Source of the DNA: Hungatella sp.
Lineage (GTDB): Bacteria; Bacillota; Clostridia; Lachnospirales; Lachnospiraceae
Length of the DNA stretch: 33,352 nt
Assembly (NCBI GenBank): GCA_022792815.1
Contig: JAAWBS010000012.1
Coordinates: 1 to 33,352 of the forward strand
Reading direction: 5' to 3'
Part shown: in pieces, positions 1 through 7,544 of the stretch
Layout of the letters: each line of letters begins with the position of its first letter
How positions within the stretch are numbered: position 1 is the stretch's first letter
The notes under the pieces: model-generated
What the model saw: the letters and a program-made list of their open reading frames with translations, nothing else
Database searches by the model: none
What the model was told of the DNA's origin: nothing
Program-made: the position numbers and the translations under genes

Positions 1-1
1 G

Positions 2-2818
2 GCACAGAAGGCTTTGGGAGGCATAGCCGGCTGCAATCAGGAGTCCGGAGTGATCCGGGACTGTGAGAATCGGGCCGTTATGACGGGCAACTTGAGGACC
101 GGCGGCATCGCGGGTGTCAATGAAGGTCTGATCGAGAGCTGTGTCAACCAGGGGGAGGTCAACGGGACGGACCAGAAGGTTGCCGAGGAGTCCGGCGGTC
201 AGTTTTCTGTGGGTTTGGAGGACAGCATCCGGGTGGAGCGGGTCAATGACGCCGGGGGGATCGCCGGCCTGTCCACAGGAACGGTAAAGGACTGTGTAAA
301 CCGCGGAGTCGTAGGATATCCCCATACAGGGTATAATCTGGGCGGAATCACCGGGCGGCAGAGCGGTCTGGTAGAGGGCTGTGTCAATTACGGGGCCGTC
401 CAGGGAAGAAAGGATGTGGGCGGGATCACCGGACAGTTTGAGCCCTTCCTGACGGTGAAGTATGAGAAAGATATGTTTGACCATCTGGAAGATCAGATGG
501 AGGAGCTGTCCGACATGGGGGATTCCATGTCCGGTCTCATCGAGAATGCGGGAGATACGGCCACAGAGAACCTGGACAGAATCGACGATCAGCTGGGCAA
601 GATCCGGGAGGTCGGGAGATTTTACAAAGATCGCTACCGGGAGGGCGGGGACGACTTTAGCAGGGAGGCAGGGGAGTCGCTGGACCAGATTCAGAACCGG
701 CTGGACCGGCTGGACCTGGAGATGGCCGATGCCCAGTCCCAGTCCCATTTCCTGTCTGCCAAGGAAGCTCTGGCTCAGATGGAGAGGCTGAGGGAGGAGA
801 TGAAGAACGGATATGACGGGGACATCGAGGACGGAGAAGCCCTAAGACAGTGGCTGGAACATCGCAGACAGCAGCTGGAGCAGTTTGTCCGGTATGGGGA
901 ACAGCTGAAAGAGGATCTGGCCTACCTGGCGGTCCACGTTCCGGGAGGGGCAGTGGAGGGAGCGGAGAATTTTCAGGATGACGTGCAGGATCTGGGGATC
1001 GAGATCAACACGCTGATCGATGTGATGCGCTCTCACGGGGATCAGCTGACAGATGATTTGGACACTATGGATCAGGAACTGACCACGGAAGTTGACGTGC
1101 TCTCCGGCAGCGTGGACACTCTGACAGATGATTTGAAGGACAGCAGGAATCAGATACGGAATCAAAAGAACCAGATCAAAGACCAGATCAGCGAGATTCG
1201 GAATACCATCTCCGACGGCGTGGGACGGGCGAAGGAGGAGAGAGATCTCTTTGAGGACATCTCCGACTTGGAGGGCCAGGAGCCATCCCAGGGCATGATT
1301 GTAGATTGTACCAATGAGGGGAAGGTCCGGGCGGACTTCCAGGCAGGCGGAATCGCGGGAATCATCGGGGCGGAGGCCACATTGGACCCGGAGCGGGATT
1401 TCGAGGCAGAGGAGGAGAGAACCTTCCATGTGACCCGCAATATCAAAGCCATCGTCACCGGCTGCATCAATCGGCAGCAGGTGGAGGTGAAAAACGATTA
1501 TGTGGGAGGCATCGTGGGGAAAGCCAACTTAGGGGCCCTGATTGAAAACCAGAATTACGGGGACATCGTCTCCACAGACGGCAGCTATGCGGGAGGGATC
1601 ACAGGCAGCAGTGCCTATATCCTCCGGGACAATTACAGCATGTGCAGCGTATCCGGCAGCAGCTGGCTGGGGGGGATCGCAGGCTGGGGCACCGATGTTC
1701 TGGGCAATTATTCCATGGTCTCCTTCGAGAATCTGGGCGGGGAGAGAATCGGCGCCGTGGCAGGAGAGACCGACGAGGAGGGAATCATAGAGGGAAATTA
1801 CTATGTCAGCCAGGGACCGGGCGCTGTGGACGGCATTACCTATGAAGGCCAGGCAGAAGGTCTTGACTACGAGACCTTTCAGGCGCTTCCCCAGATGCCG
1901 GAGGAATTCGGCAGGCTGAAGGTGGAATTTCTGGTGGAGGATCAGGTGCTGAGGACCGTTTACTGCCGGTACGGGGAGGGCATCGACGAGGCCCGGATTC
2001 CCATGGTTCCCAAAAAGGATGGATATTATTATGTGTGGGAGGAGAAGGATCTGTCCAATATAAGGGGCAATGAAAAGGTCCGCGCCATCTACCGGGCCTG
2101 GAACACCACCATCGCCTCCTCCGAGGATAAGAAACCCACCCTGCTGGCAGAGGCAGATTTCTATCCGGGAACATCCCTTGTCCTGGAGGAGAAGAGGAAA
2201 GAGGATCTGGAAGCCCTGACCGTGGACGGATATCGGGTCACAAAGGGGTATTCCTACACCATCCGCCAGCCGGAAGGCGCGGATATGCCGGAACATATGA
2301 GACTTCATGTGCTGTCGGACGGGCGGAGAAGGAATGAGGTCATAGGTCTCTTAGACAACGGCCAGGTGCGTATGGCGGAGAGCAGAAGAGACGGGGAATA
2401 TCTGGTGTTTGAATCGGATCAAATCAGTGAGATCCTGCTCCTGGAGCCGGAGCGCTCCGGGGCCGTGTGGCTGTGGCCTGCAGGCCCGGCAGTTCTTCTC
2501 CTGGGGGCCGTGTGGCTGGCGGCAAGGAAAAGGAGACAGAGCAGCCCGGCAGCTCACCGGGAAGAGACAAAAGACGGGAACACAGAGGAAGGATCAGAAG
2601 AGACAGGCGGAAAAGCAGGGGAAGAGCCGGGAGGAGGAAAGGCAGAGAGAGACCGGGAAGAGCCGGGAGGAGGAAAGGCAGAGAAGGACCGGGAAGAGCC
2701 GGGAGGAGGAAAGGCAGAGAAGGACCGGGAGGGGTCGGGAGCCGGAAAGGCAGAGGAAGGCCGGGATGAGACCGGGGCCGGAAAGACAGGGGAAAGCCGG
2801 AAGGAGACCGGAGACTGA
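2..2818 (+). CDS. GLUG-repeat surface protein, membrane-anchored, 5' partial
   Basis: The frame is open from the first bases of the window, so the N-terminus and any signal peptide lie upstream. The N-terminal third has repeated GGIAG/GGITG units spaced by short Cys- and Asn-containing turns (for example GGIAGVNEG and GGITGRQSG), which is the pattern of the GLUG motif found in clostridial adhesin-like proteins. Roughly residues 150-420 are highly charged and heptad-like, probably coiled coil. A second block of GGIAG/GGIVG/GGITG repeats follows, then a region of about 200 residues without obvious family. Near the C-terminus is one hydrophobic segment (AVLLLGAVWLAARKRRQ) followed by basic residues, typical of a membrane anchor with the repeats outside. 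The remaining tail of about 95 residues is charged, low-complexity and partly made of 12-residue repeats. No LPXTG signal is seen. An adhesin or matrix role is inference; the family is recognised by repeat style only. Confidence 0.75.
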   Translation, partial: AQKALGGIAGCNQESGVIRDCENRAVMTGNLRTGGIAGVNEGLIESCVNQGEVNGTDQKVAEESGGQFSVGLEDSIRVERVNDAGGIAGLSTGTVKDCVNRGVVGYPHTGYNLGGITGRQSGLVEGCVNYGAVQGRKDVGGITGQFEPFLTVKYEKDMFDHLEDQMEELSDMGDSMSGLIENAGDTATENLDRIDDQLGKIREVGRFYKDRYREGGDDFSREAGESLDQIQNRLDRLDLEMADAQSQSHFLSAKEALAQMERLREEMKNGYDGDIEDGEALRQWLEHRRQQLEQFVRYGEQLKEDLAYLAVHVPGGAVEGAENFQDDVQDLGIEINTLIDVMRSHGDQLTDDLDTMDQELTTEVDVLSGSVDTLTDDLKDSRNQIRNQKNQIKDQISEIRNTISDGVGRAKEERDLFEDISDLEGQEPSQGMIVDCTNEGKVRADFQAGGIAGIIGAEATLDPERDFEAEEERTFHVTRNIKAIVTGCINRQQVEVKNDYVGGIVGKANLGALIENQNYGDIVSTDGSYAGGITGSSAYILRDNYSMCSVSGSSWLGGIAGWGTDVLGNYSMVSFENLGGERIGAVAGETDEEGIIEGNYYVSQGPGAVDGITYEGQAEGLDYETFQALPQMPEEFGRLKVEFLVEDQVLRTVYCRYGEGIDEARIPMVPKKDGYYYVWEEKDLSNIRGNEKVRAIYRAWNTTIASSEDKKPTLLAEADFYPGTSLVLEEKRKEDLEALTVDGYRVTKGYSYTIRQPEGADMPEHMRLHVLSDGRRRNEVIGLLDNGQVRMAESRRDGEYLVFESDQISEILLLEPERSGAVWLWPAGPAVLLLGAVWLAARKRRQSSPAAHREETKDGNTEEGSEETGGKAGEEPGGGKAERDREEPGGGKAEKDREEPGGGKAEKDREGSGAGKAEEGRDETGAGKTGESRKETGD
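2621..2800 (+). repeat. 36-bp tandem repeat, about five copies, in the surface-protein tail
   Basis: Five consecutive 36-base units encode the 12-residue motif EEPGGGKAEKDR and variants. Copies 1-3 (2621-2656, 2657-2692, 2693-2728) are nearly identical, while copies 4 and 5 (2729-2764, 2765-2800) have diverged. The unit length is a multiple of three, so copy number can change without breaking the frame. The encoded stretch is predicted to be cytoplasmic, after the membrane segment. Confidence 0.9.
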
Positions 2819-2951
2819 AAGCCGGATGAAAGCTCCAAAAGGCGGGGATGAAAAATGGAGAGGAGCCGAAAAGGTGTGGACGGCGAAGGGCCGGAGACGG
2901 TCCTTCGCAAGACAGAAGGGAAAAGGCCGGAGAAAGGAACCAGGTGAAGAG

Positions 2952-3218
2952 ATGGAGAAAGCTGACAGTCAGTGGAAGGAAGTAGATGAGAGAAAGCTGA
3001 CCACGGCGGAGAGATGTGTGTATAGAAACAGAAGAAAAGCGATAGAGCTGTACAAAAAAGGATATGCTGCCATGGAGATCTTCCGTCTCACAGGACTGAA
3101 CGGGGCAGCGGTTGTGCGTCTGTGGAACCGCTGCTGCGAGAAAGACCCCGAGACAGGGCAGTGCTGCGGATACGAGGCCCTGGTGCCGCGGTCCAGGATC
3201 AAGAGATTTATTCGGTAG
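2952..3218 (+). CDS. Small HTH protein, possible transposase N-terminal remnant
   Basis: An 88-residue protein. The frame is open far upstream, overlapping the preceding gene out of phase, but the ATG at 2952 has an AGGTGA ribosome binding site a few bases before it; an alternative ATG at 2826 lacks a well-placed one. Residues around 23-55 (RRKAIELYKKGYAAMEIFRL, then TGLNGAAVVRLWNRC) look like a helix-turn-helix that would read a stepwise binding site. The following CGYEALVPRSRIKRF resembles the linker after the first HTH in Mu/IS481-type transposases of clostridia. If so, the catalytic DDE part is absent and this is a stub or a domesticated DNA-binding domain. The family assignment is from memory of motif style and could be wrong. 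It ends 130 bases before the convergent pectinase gene, with a strong hairpin between. Confidence 0.5.
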   Translation: MEKADSQWKEVDERKLTTAERCVYRNRRKAIELYKKGYAAMEIFRLTGLNGAAVVRLWNRCCEKDPETGQCCGYEALVPRSRIKRFIR

Positions 3219-3256
3219 ACACCGCTGCCGAAGGCAACATGAAGAAGGGGTTCAAA

Positions 3257-3318
3257 AGGCCCTTATGATACAGGCGCACCGTGGAGTCAATCACCACGGT
3301 GCGCCTGTATGTGGGCCT
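3257..3318 (-). terminator. Long hairpin between convergent genes, terminator of the pectinase gene
   Basis: Positions 3268-3284 and 3294-3310 form a perfect 17-bp stem with a 9-base loop. An outer stem (AGGCCC 3257-3262 with GGGCCT 3313-3318) extends it across a small internal loop. On the minus strand the hairpin starts 31 bases after the pectinase stop codon and ends in TTTT, fitting a rho-independent terminator with a short U-tract. On the plus strand it is followed by AAAATAG, so it is a poor terminator for the small HTH gene. Confidence 0.65.
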
Positions 3319-3348
3319 AAAATAGAGCAGGAGGGAGGACTGATCTGA

Positions 3349-6300
3349 TCAGGGAATCCATCGTCCCTTCTCATCTACCCGGAAACCGTCAGAGGTTTGG
3401 CCTGATACATACAGCTTTCCCCTGGTGCCGTCGGAGACGGGATTGAAATAGTACCAACTGCCGTCGATCAGCTGCCATCCGGTCTTCATACCGGAATTGA
3501 TATCGATATAGAACCAGCCTCCCAGGTCATGATCAAAGATCAGGCCGGATTGTGCAAAGCCGTCTGTCCCGAAGGCATACCATGCACCGTTAATCAGTTC
3601 CCACGCAGGCTGTTCATAAGAATTTCCCCTGGAATCAGTCTTCATAGTACCGGCGGCAAAGGTTCCGTCCGCGTACTGCAATTTCCAACGGTCCTGGGTA
3701 CCTGGCTCAGGAATCCACTGGCTGTATCCTTCACCCCTTCCGGTTATGATTCCGGACAAGGTGTTTACCACACCCTTTTTGCTGTCTGTTGTGGTATAAC
3801 CAGAGGAAGGAGGAACGCTGCCGTCGTCATCACCGTCAGAGCCGTCGCTGTCATCGCCCGGAACCGGGTTAGGGTTCGGAGTCGGGTCGGGATCTGGTGT
3901 CGGAGCCGGGTCAGGATTTGGAGTCGGGTCAGGGTTCGGAGTCGGATCGGGATTTGGAGTCGGATCGGGATTTGGAGTCGGATCGGGATCCGGCGTCGGT
4001 GAAGGATCCGGCTTTGCCTTCTCTGTTACGGTTATCACAGAGGACCTGCTTTCATCCCCTGCGGATACGGTGATGGCGGCTGTGCCCTCGGCAAGGCCGG
4101 TCACCAGTCCGAAACTGTCCACTGCAGCGATGTTCTCGTCAGAGCTCTTCCATGTGAGAGGCGTACCTTCGGGGGTTACGGTGGCATGAAGCTGAACAGT
4201 GCCTCCGATTTCCACGGATGCCTTCTCGGGAGAGAGTGAGAGAAGAATTTCTTCTTTCGACCAATGTGTCTGAGGGCCGCTGAACGTCCAGTGGAACGGG
4301 CCGGTTCCGTTTAAAGCCTTCCACCAGTTGTCTGCCGCCTCGACCCGGAATGTGTGGGCAGTTTCCAGGTCGGCTCCTGTCACGGTCCAGGTGGTGTCTT
4401 TTGTGGTATAGTCCCCGTTTACATGGTTAAAGTAATCGCCTTCCTGCCGGTAAATCGGCTCATCGTCCATATAGACCCGATATCCGTAGATTCCGGATTC
4501 GTCGTAAGGTTCCTGCCAGCGGAGGACGAGATTTCCGTCGGATTCTTCCACAGTCAGGGAATCGCTCCACTCGGGAGCTTTAAAGTCGTATTTTTGAGAG
4601 AGCGTGACCTTGGCTTCCGTGTAGGAAATTTCACTTCCGTCATCGGCAAAGGCCGTAAGCCGGACGGCGTTGTCCACCTCCATCATGCGTCCGACGGTGA
4701 CGCTGAGTTCAGCGGCGGCCGCATCTTTAAATTCGTAGTTGTAGATGGTTTTTACCAGTTCGTCGTTGACATAGGCGCGATAGCCTCTCACCCTGGGATC
4801 GGCATTGCGGGCATTGGCAAACTTGGCTGTGGCCCAGGTATAGCCCTCACCGGAAAAGCTGACCTTCAGGTCAGAGGGAGCTTTCAGTTGGTCGGAGGAG
4901 GTGCCGGTAAGCTCAAAATCAGAAGACGGCCCTTCTGTCTTATTGCCTGTGGCATCGGCGGCGTAAACCTTAAACGTGTAATTCACGCCTTTGCACAATC
5001 CTTCTATGGTGCGGGTGAGCGCCGTGCCGGGGAGGGAGATATCCACCAGCTGACCGTCGGCATAGGTCTCAACGATATATCCGGTGACTTTGGTATCATC
5101 CGAGGCGGCAGGCCAGGAGAGTTCAGCCCCATTGGCGGAACCCGCTTTCTCAGTGACGGTCAGTGCCGCGTCTTGGGCCCATTTCGGAGCCACCATGGCA
5201 TCGGATGCCTTCGAGGAGCTAGTAGTTTCCCCTGAAAACGACAGGCCTTCACATGCGGAGACCTTGGCCCAGGCATTTGTCTTTTCGGCAGAGGTAGTAT
5301 CCATGAGCGTCACGTGATAGAACTGTGAATTGTGAATTCCTCTCAGCTCTTCGCCCTTTGCCGCATTGGTAAAGGTAATGTCCTGGAAATACAGGTCATG
5401 GTGGGCATGCTGAGGCTTGTAAAGTTCATTATAATTAACATCGGCTACAAGGGTAAAAGTATTTTTTGTAACCTTATCTACGGTGATGTTGTAGGCCGAG
5501 ATGTTGTAGAACTCCGCCGGCTTGTCGGACGGTTCCACGGACACCGTCTGATTGGCATCGCTGTAGGCGGTGCTCATGACAAAGGTCTGGCTGGAGTCGC
5601 CTACCGCGCAGTCCCGGATGAGCACATCCCATACGCCGCCGCCGTTGACCGGGGCTGACTTAAACCGGAAAGGCATGTCACTGTGATTCAGCACATTGTC
5701 CTCCACCAGCATATTGCAGATCCCGGCTCCGGTGTGGCTTCCGGCTGCAATGGCGCCTCCGTGACCTTCCCGGAGGAAGTTGTTGAATGTCCAGATGTTT
5801 TCCGAGGGCTTCTGCTCGCAGTCCTGGACGCCTTTGCCCATACCGGTGGCAAAGTTGATGGAATCGTCGCCGGTATCAAAGAAATTGTTGAAGACAATGG
5901 CGTTCTGTGTGTTGCCCAGCTCGATTCCGTCTGCATTGTTGGAATCATAGGTGGTGTACTTGACATTTTGTGAGGTTACATTCTGGCTGTCCAGGATGGC
6001 TATGGTGTGGAAGGCCGGGTTTTTGACGGTGATTCCGCCCACATACACGTTTTCCGTCCCCCGGATTACAATCAGATTGGGGCGGGTGCTGTAGGCCAGC
6101 TTTTCACTGAGGCCATTTGCCATGCCCTTATTTGTGGCATCCGCCGCCAGGATTCCATAGGTTTTTACTTTCGAAGAACTTCCTGACACCCACTGAGGAA
6201 GCCGATAGTTTTCATCTGCCGGATCTCCGGTTTGACTCTTCTGGTACTGGGGAGAGTAGCCGTCTCCGTTGATGTTGTCTTTGGCTCCGTACTTCCATCC

Positions 6301-7326
6301 GTTTCCGTCGATGGTTCCCTGACCTGTGATTCTTATATTTTCAAGCATACCGTTCTCGTCGCTGCTGTAAGCGTTGATGAGGGCCCAGGAACGGGTGTCG
6401 GTGGAATAGGGGTAGAGCAGGTAATTGCTGTCATAGTGGTCCGCGTTAGGAGAGCCGAAGAGGACGGCTCCTTCTGAGAGCTCCAGGGTCATGTTGCTTT
6501 TTAAGTAGAGAGCTCCGGACATAAAGATTCCTTCCGGAATTACCACCTTGCCGCCCTCCGAGCAGGCATCGATGGCAGCCTGGATGGCTTTTGTATTTTT
6601 TTCGATGAATTGGTTTTTCCCATCGTCATAAGTCCGGTAGGGTTCCTCCACAGACTCGGCGCCGTAATCAAGGATATTGAATACTTCCGGGGTGGGAGCG
6701 GTCTCCCATGAGAGTGTGGCGGCTTCTCCCAGTTCTGTGCCGCTCTCGTCGACTGCTGCCACCGAAAACTCGTAAGAAGTCTCCGGTTTCAGACCGGTGG
6801 CGGTGAAGGAACGGATATCGACCTTGACCATGTCGATGCCCTGGCTGTCGTAATACTCATAAAACGCCTTCATGTAAGTGTCGGCCCAGTCGGCGTGTTC
6901 TGCAAAGTTTTCTCTCGCCGTGCCGATTTTGACCCCGTCCTGATATACGACATAGTCGGCAATATCGTCATACCCCTCCGGTTTCTCCCAGACCAGGGTG
7001 ATGGAGGTATCGTCGTAGGCCAGGGTGGGGACTTTCAGCTCCGTCACGTCACGGCTGCCCACGGTCCGGTCGAATCTGGGGTCGATCTCGGCCAGCGCCA
7101 TCCGTGCGTCGGCAGGAGTGGCAGGTGATACCTTGACTTCCTCGCTCTCCGGTGCTTTGGACGGATCCCGGTCTCCGTTGGAGGGAGTAGCCGGAATGTC
7201 AGAAGGGATCCCGGTATCAGCAAACGTTTGCAAACCGGGGTTAAAAAAGACCGATCCGACAGTCAGGACACCGGCAAGCACAACCGAAGTACATCGGTAC
7301 AATCGTGGATACGTCTTGTTTTTCAT
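3349..7326 (-). CDS. Secreted multidomain GH28 polygalacturonase (pectinase)
   Basis: 1325 residues from the ATG at 7326, chosen because AAGGAG lies 9 bases upstream; two earlier in-frame ATGs overlap or precede that site. Residues 1-37 are a Sec signal peptide. A fibronectin III domain (about 95-205) precedes a GH28 beta-helix (about 215-690). All GH28 catalytic motifs are present: NAD (464-466), the GDDS aspartates (487-488), GHGG (His 522) and RFK (554-556). Three more FnIII-like domains (about 705-1015), a bacterial Ig-like domain of Big_2 type (about 1027-1103), an Asp/Pro/Asn/Thr linker, and C-terminal WYYF/GWQLIDGSWYYF repeats of choline/cell-wall-binding type follow. Together these indicate a surface-attached enzyme cleaving the alpha-1,4 bonds of polygalacturonate. 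The architecture resembles exo-polygalacturonases (PehX type), but exo versus endo cannot be settled from sequence alone. It lies downstream of, and co-directional with, the AraC gene, but has its own promoter with several operator-like palindromes. Confidence 0.9.
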   Translation of the reverse strand: MKNKTYPRLYRCTSVVLAGVLTVGSVFFNPGLQTFADTGIPSDIPATPSNGDRDPSKAPESEEVKVSPATPADARMALAEIDPRFDRTVGSRDVTELKVPTLAYDDTSITLVWEKPEGYDDIADYVVYQDGVKIGTARENFAEHADWADTYMKAFYEYYDSQGIDMVKVDIRSFTATGLKPETSYEFSVAAVDESGTELGEAATLSWETAPTPEVFNILDYGAESVEEPYRTYDDGKNQFIEKNTKAIQAAIDACSEGGKVVIPEGIFMSGALYLKSNMTLELSEGAVLFGSPNADHYDSNYLLYPYSTDTRSWALINAYSSDENGMLENIRITGQGTIDGNGWKYGAKDNINGDGYSPQYQKSQTGDPADENYRLPQWVSGSSSKVKTYGILAADATNKGMANGLSEKLAYSTRPNLIVIRGTENVYVGGITVKNPAFHTIAILDSQNVTSQNVKYTTYDSNNADGIELGNTQNAIVFNNFFDTGDDSINFATGMGKGVQDCEQKPSENIWTFNNFLREGHGGAIAAGSHTGAGICNMLVEDNVLNHSDMPFRFKSAPVNGGGVWDVLIRDCAVGDSSQTFVMSTAYSDANQTVSVEPSDKPAEFYNISAYNITVDKVTKNTFTLVADVNYNELYKPQHAHHDLYFQDITFTNAAKGEELRGIHNSQFYHVTLMDTTSAEKTNAWAKVSACEGLSFSGETTSSSKASDAMVAPKWAQDAALTVTEKAGSANGAELSWPAASDDTKVTGYIVETYADGQLVDISLPGTALTRTIEGLCKGVNYTFKVYAADATGNKTEGPSSDFELTGTSSDQLKAPSDLKVSFSGEGYTWATAKFANARNADPRVRGYRAYVNDELVKTIYNYEFKDAAAAELSVTVGRMMEVDNAVRLTAFADDGSEISYTEAKVTLSQKYDFKAPEWSDSLTVEESDGNLVLRWQEPYDESGIYGYRVYMDDEPIYRQEGDYFNHVNGDYTTKDTTWTVTGADLETAHTFRVEAADNWWKALNGTGPFHWTFSGPQTHWSKEEILLSLSPEKASVEIGGTVQLHATVTPEGTPLTWKSSDENIAAVDSFGLVTGLAEGTAAITVSAGDESRSSVITVTEKAKPDPSPTPDPDPTPNPDPTPNPDPTPNPDPTPNPDPAPTPDPDPTPNPNPVPGDDSDGSDGDDDGSVPPSSGYTTTDSKKGVVNTLSGIITGRGEGYSQWIPEPGTQDRWKLQYADGTFAAGTMKTDSRGNSYEQPAWELINGAWYAFGTDGFAQSGLIFDHDLGGWFYIDINSGMKTGWQLIDGSWYYFNPVSDGTRGKLYVSGQTSDGFRVDEKGRWIP
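3862..4011 (-). repeat. 18-bp repeats encoding a (TPNPDP)n linker
   Basis: Within the pectinase gene, about 150 bases encode a Pro/Asp/Asn/Thr linker made of TPNPDP and related units. On the plus strand the repeating unit reads like GGATTTGGAGTCGGATCG. It separates the Ig-like domain from an acidic Gly/Ser/Asp stretch and the wall-binding repeats, and likely spans the cell wall. Near-identical copies suggest slippage-prone length variation. Confidence 0.85.
7219..7232 (-). promoter_or_regulatory. LacI/CcpA-type palindrome inside the start of the pectinase gene
   Basis: The minus strand reads TGCAAACGTTTGCT, which contains the perfect palindrome GCAAACGTTTGC. It has one mismatch to the catabolite-responsive element consensus TGWAARCGYTWNCW. 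It lies about 95 bases into the coding region, where a bound repressor could block elongation. It could be a chance codon pattern, but it matches the site overlapping the -35 region. Confidence 0.4.
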
Positions 7327-7385
7327 AATCATACTCTCCTTAACTTGCATTGTCGTGACAGGTATTTACCTAGTCGTCGCAAAAG

Positions 7386-7399
7386 TGTAAGCGCTTACT
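7386..7399 (-). promoter_or_regulatory. cre-like operator just downstream of the pectinase promoter
   Basis: The plus strand reads TGTAAGCGCTTACT, a full match to the cre consensus TGWAARCGYTWNCW, with core palindrome GTAAGCGCTTAC. It lies shortly after the expected transcription start of the pectinase gene. In Gram-positive bacteria such placement usually means repression by CcpA or a LacI-family sugar regulator acting as a roadblock. Confidence 0.75.
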
Positions 7400-7412
7400 T
7401 GAACTTTTTTTC

Positions 7413-7440
7413 AGTATAACAGCAAAGAGAACGTTTGCAA
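7413..7440 (-). promoter_or_regulatory. Sigma-A promoter of the pectinase gene
   Basis: On the minus strand TTGCAA (-35, 7435-7440) and TATACT (-10, 7413-7418) are separated by 16 bases. The start would fall near 7406, giving a leader of about 80 bases before the ATG at 7326. Upstream DNA is very AT-rich. Confidence 0.7.
7426..7439 (-). promoter_or_regulatory. Second operator-like site overlapping the -35 box
   Basis: The minus strand reads TGCAAACGTTCTCT, with two mismatches to the cre consensus and the same TGCAAACGTT half as the site at 7219-7232. It overlaps the -35 hexamer and spacer, so occupancy would exclude RNA polymerase. It may belong to a pathway-specific LacI-type regulator rather than CcpA. 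Confidence 0.45.
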
Positions 7441-7461
7441 ATGGGAAAAATAGACATATTA

Positions 7462-7481
7462 TTTTATAAAATTTTATAAAA
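7462..7481. other. 20-bp AT-only palindrome upstream of the pectinase promoter
   Basis: Two direct copies of TTTTATAAAA form a perfect 20-bp palindrome about 20 bases upstream of the -35 box. The surrounding DNA (7441-7500) is almost pure A/T with short A-tracts. It may be an UP element or bent DNA, or a regulator site. Slightly further upstream (7520-7527) is another AAGCGCTT palindrome with the same core as the cre site. Confidence 0.4.
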
Positions 7482-7544
7482 AATAGATAAAAATTTATGA
7501 CAATTACCGTGGAATTTTTAAGCGCTTGTGAGGGCTTCTTATCT

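Noticed and set aside
1529..2308. Minus-strand open frame of about 259 codons in the surface-protein gene
   Set aside because: Antisense shadow produced by the repetitive G-rich coding strand; no domain recognised.
3862..4011. Regular 18-bp repeats as a CRISPR array
   Set aside because: The repeats are contiguous without unique spacers and encode an in-frame Pro/Asp/Asn/Thr linker of the pectinase.
4354..5235. Long plus-strand open frame (about 290 codons) inside the pectinase gene
   Set aside because: It is antisense to a gene with complete GH28 motifs and domain structure; the encoded residues show no recognisable motif and there is no ribosome site.
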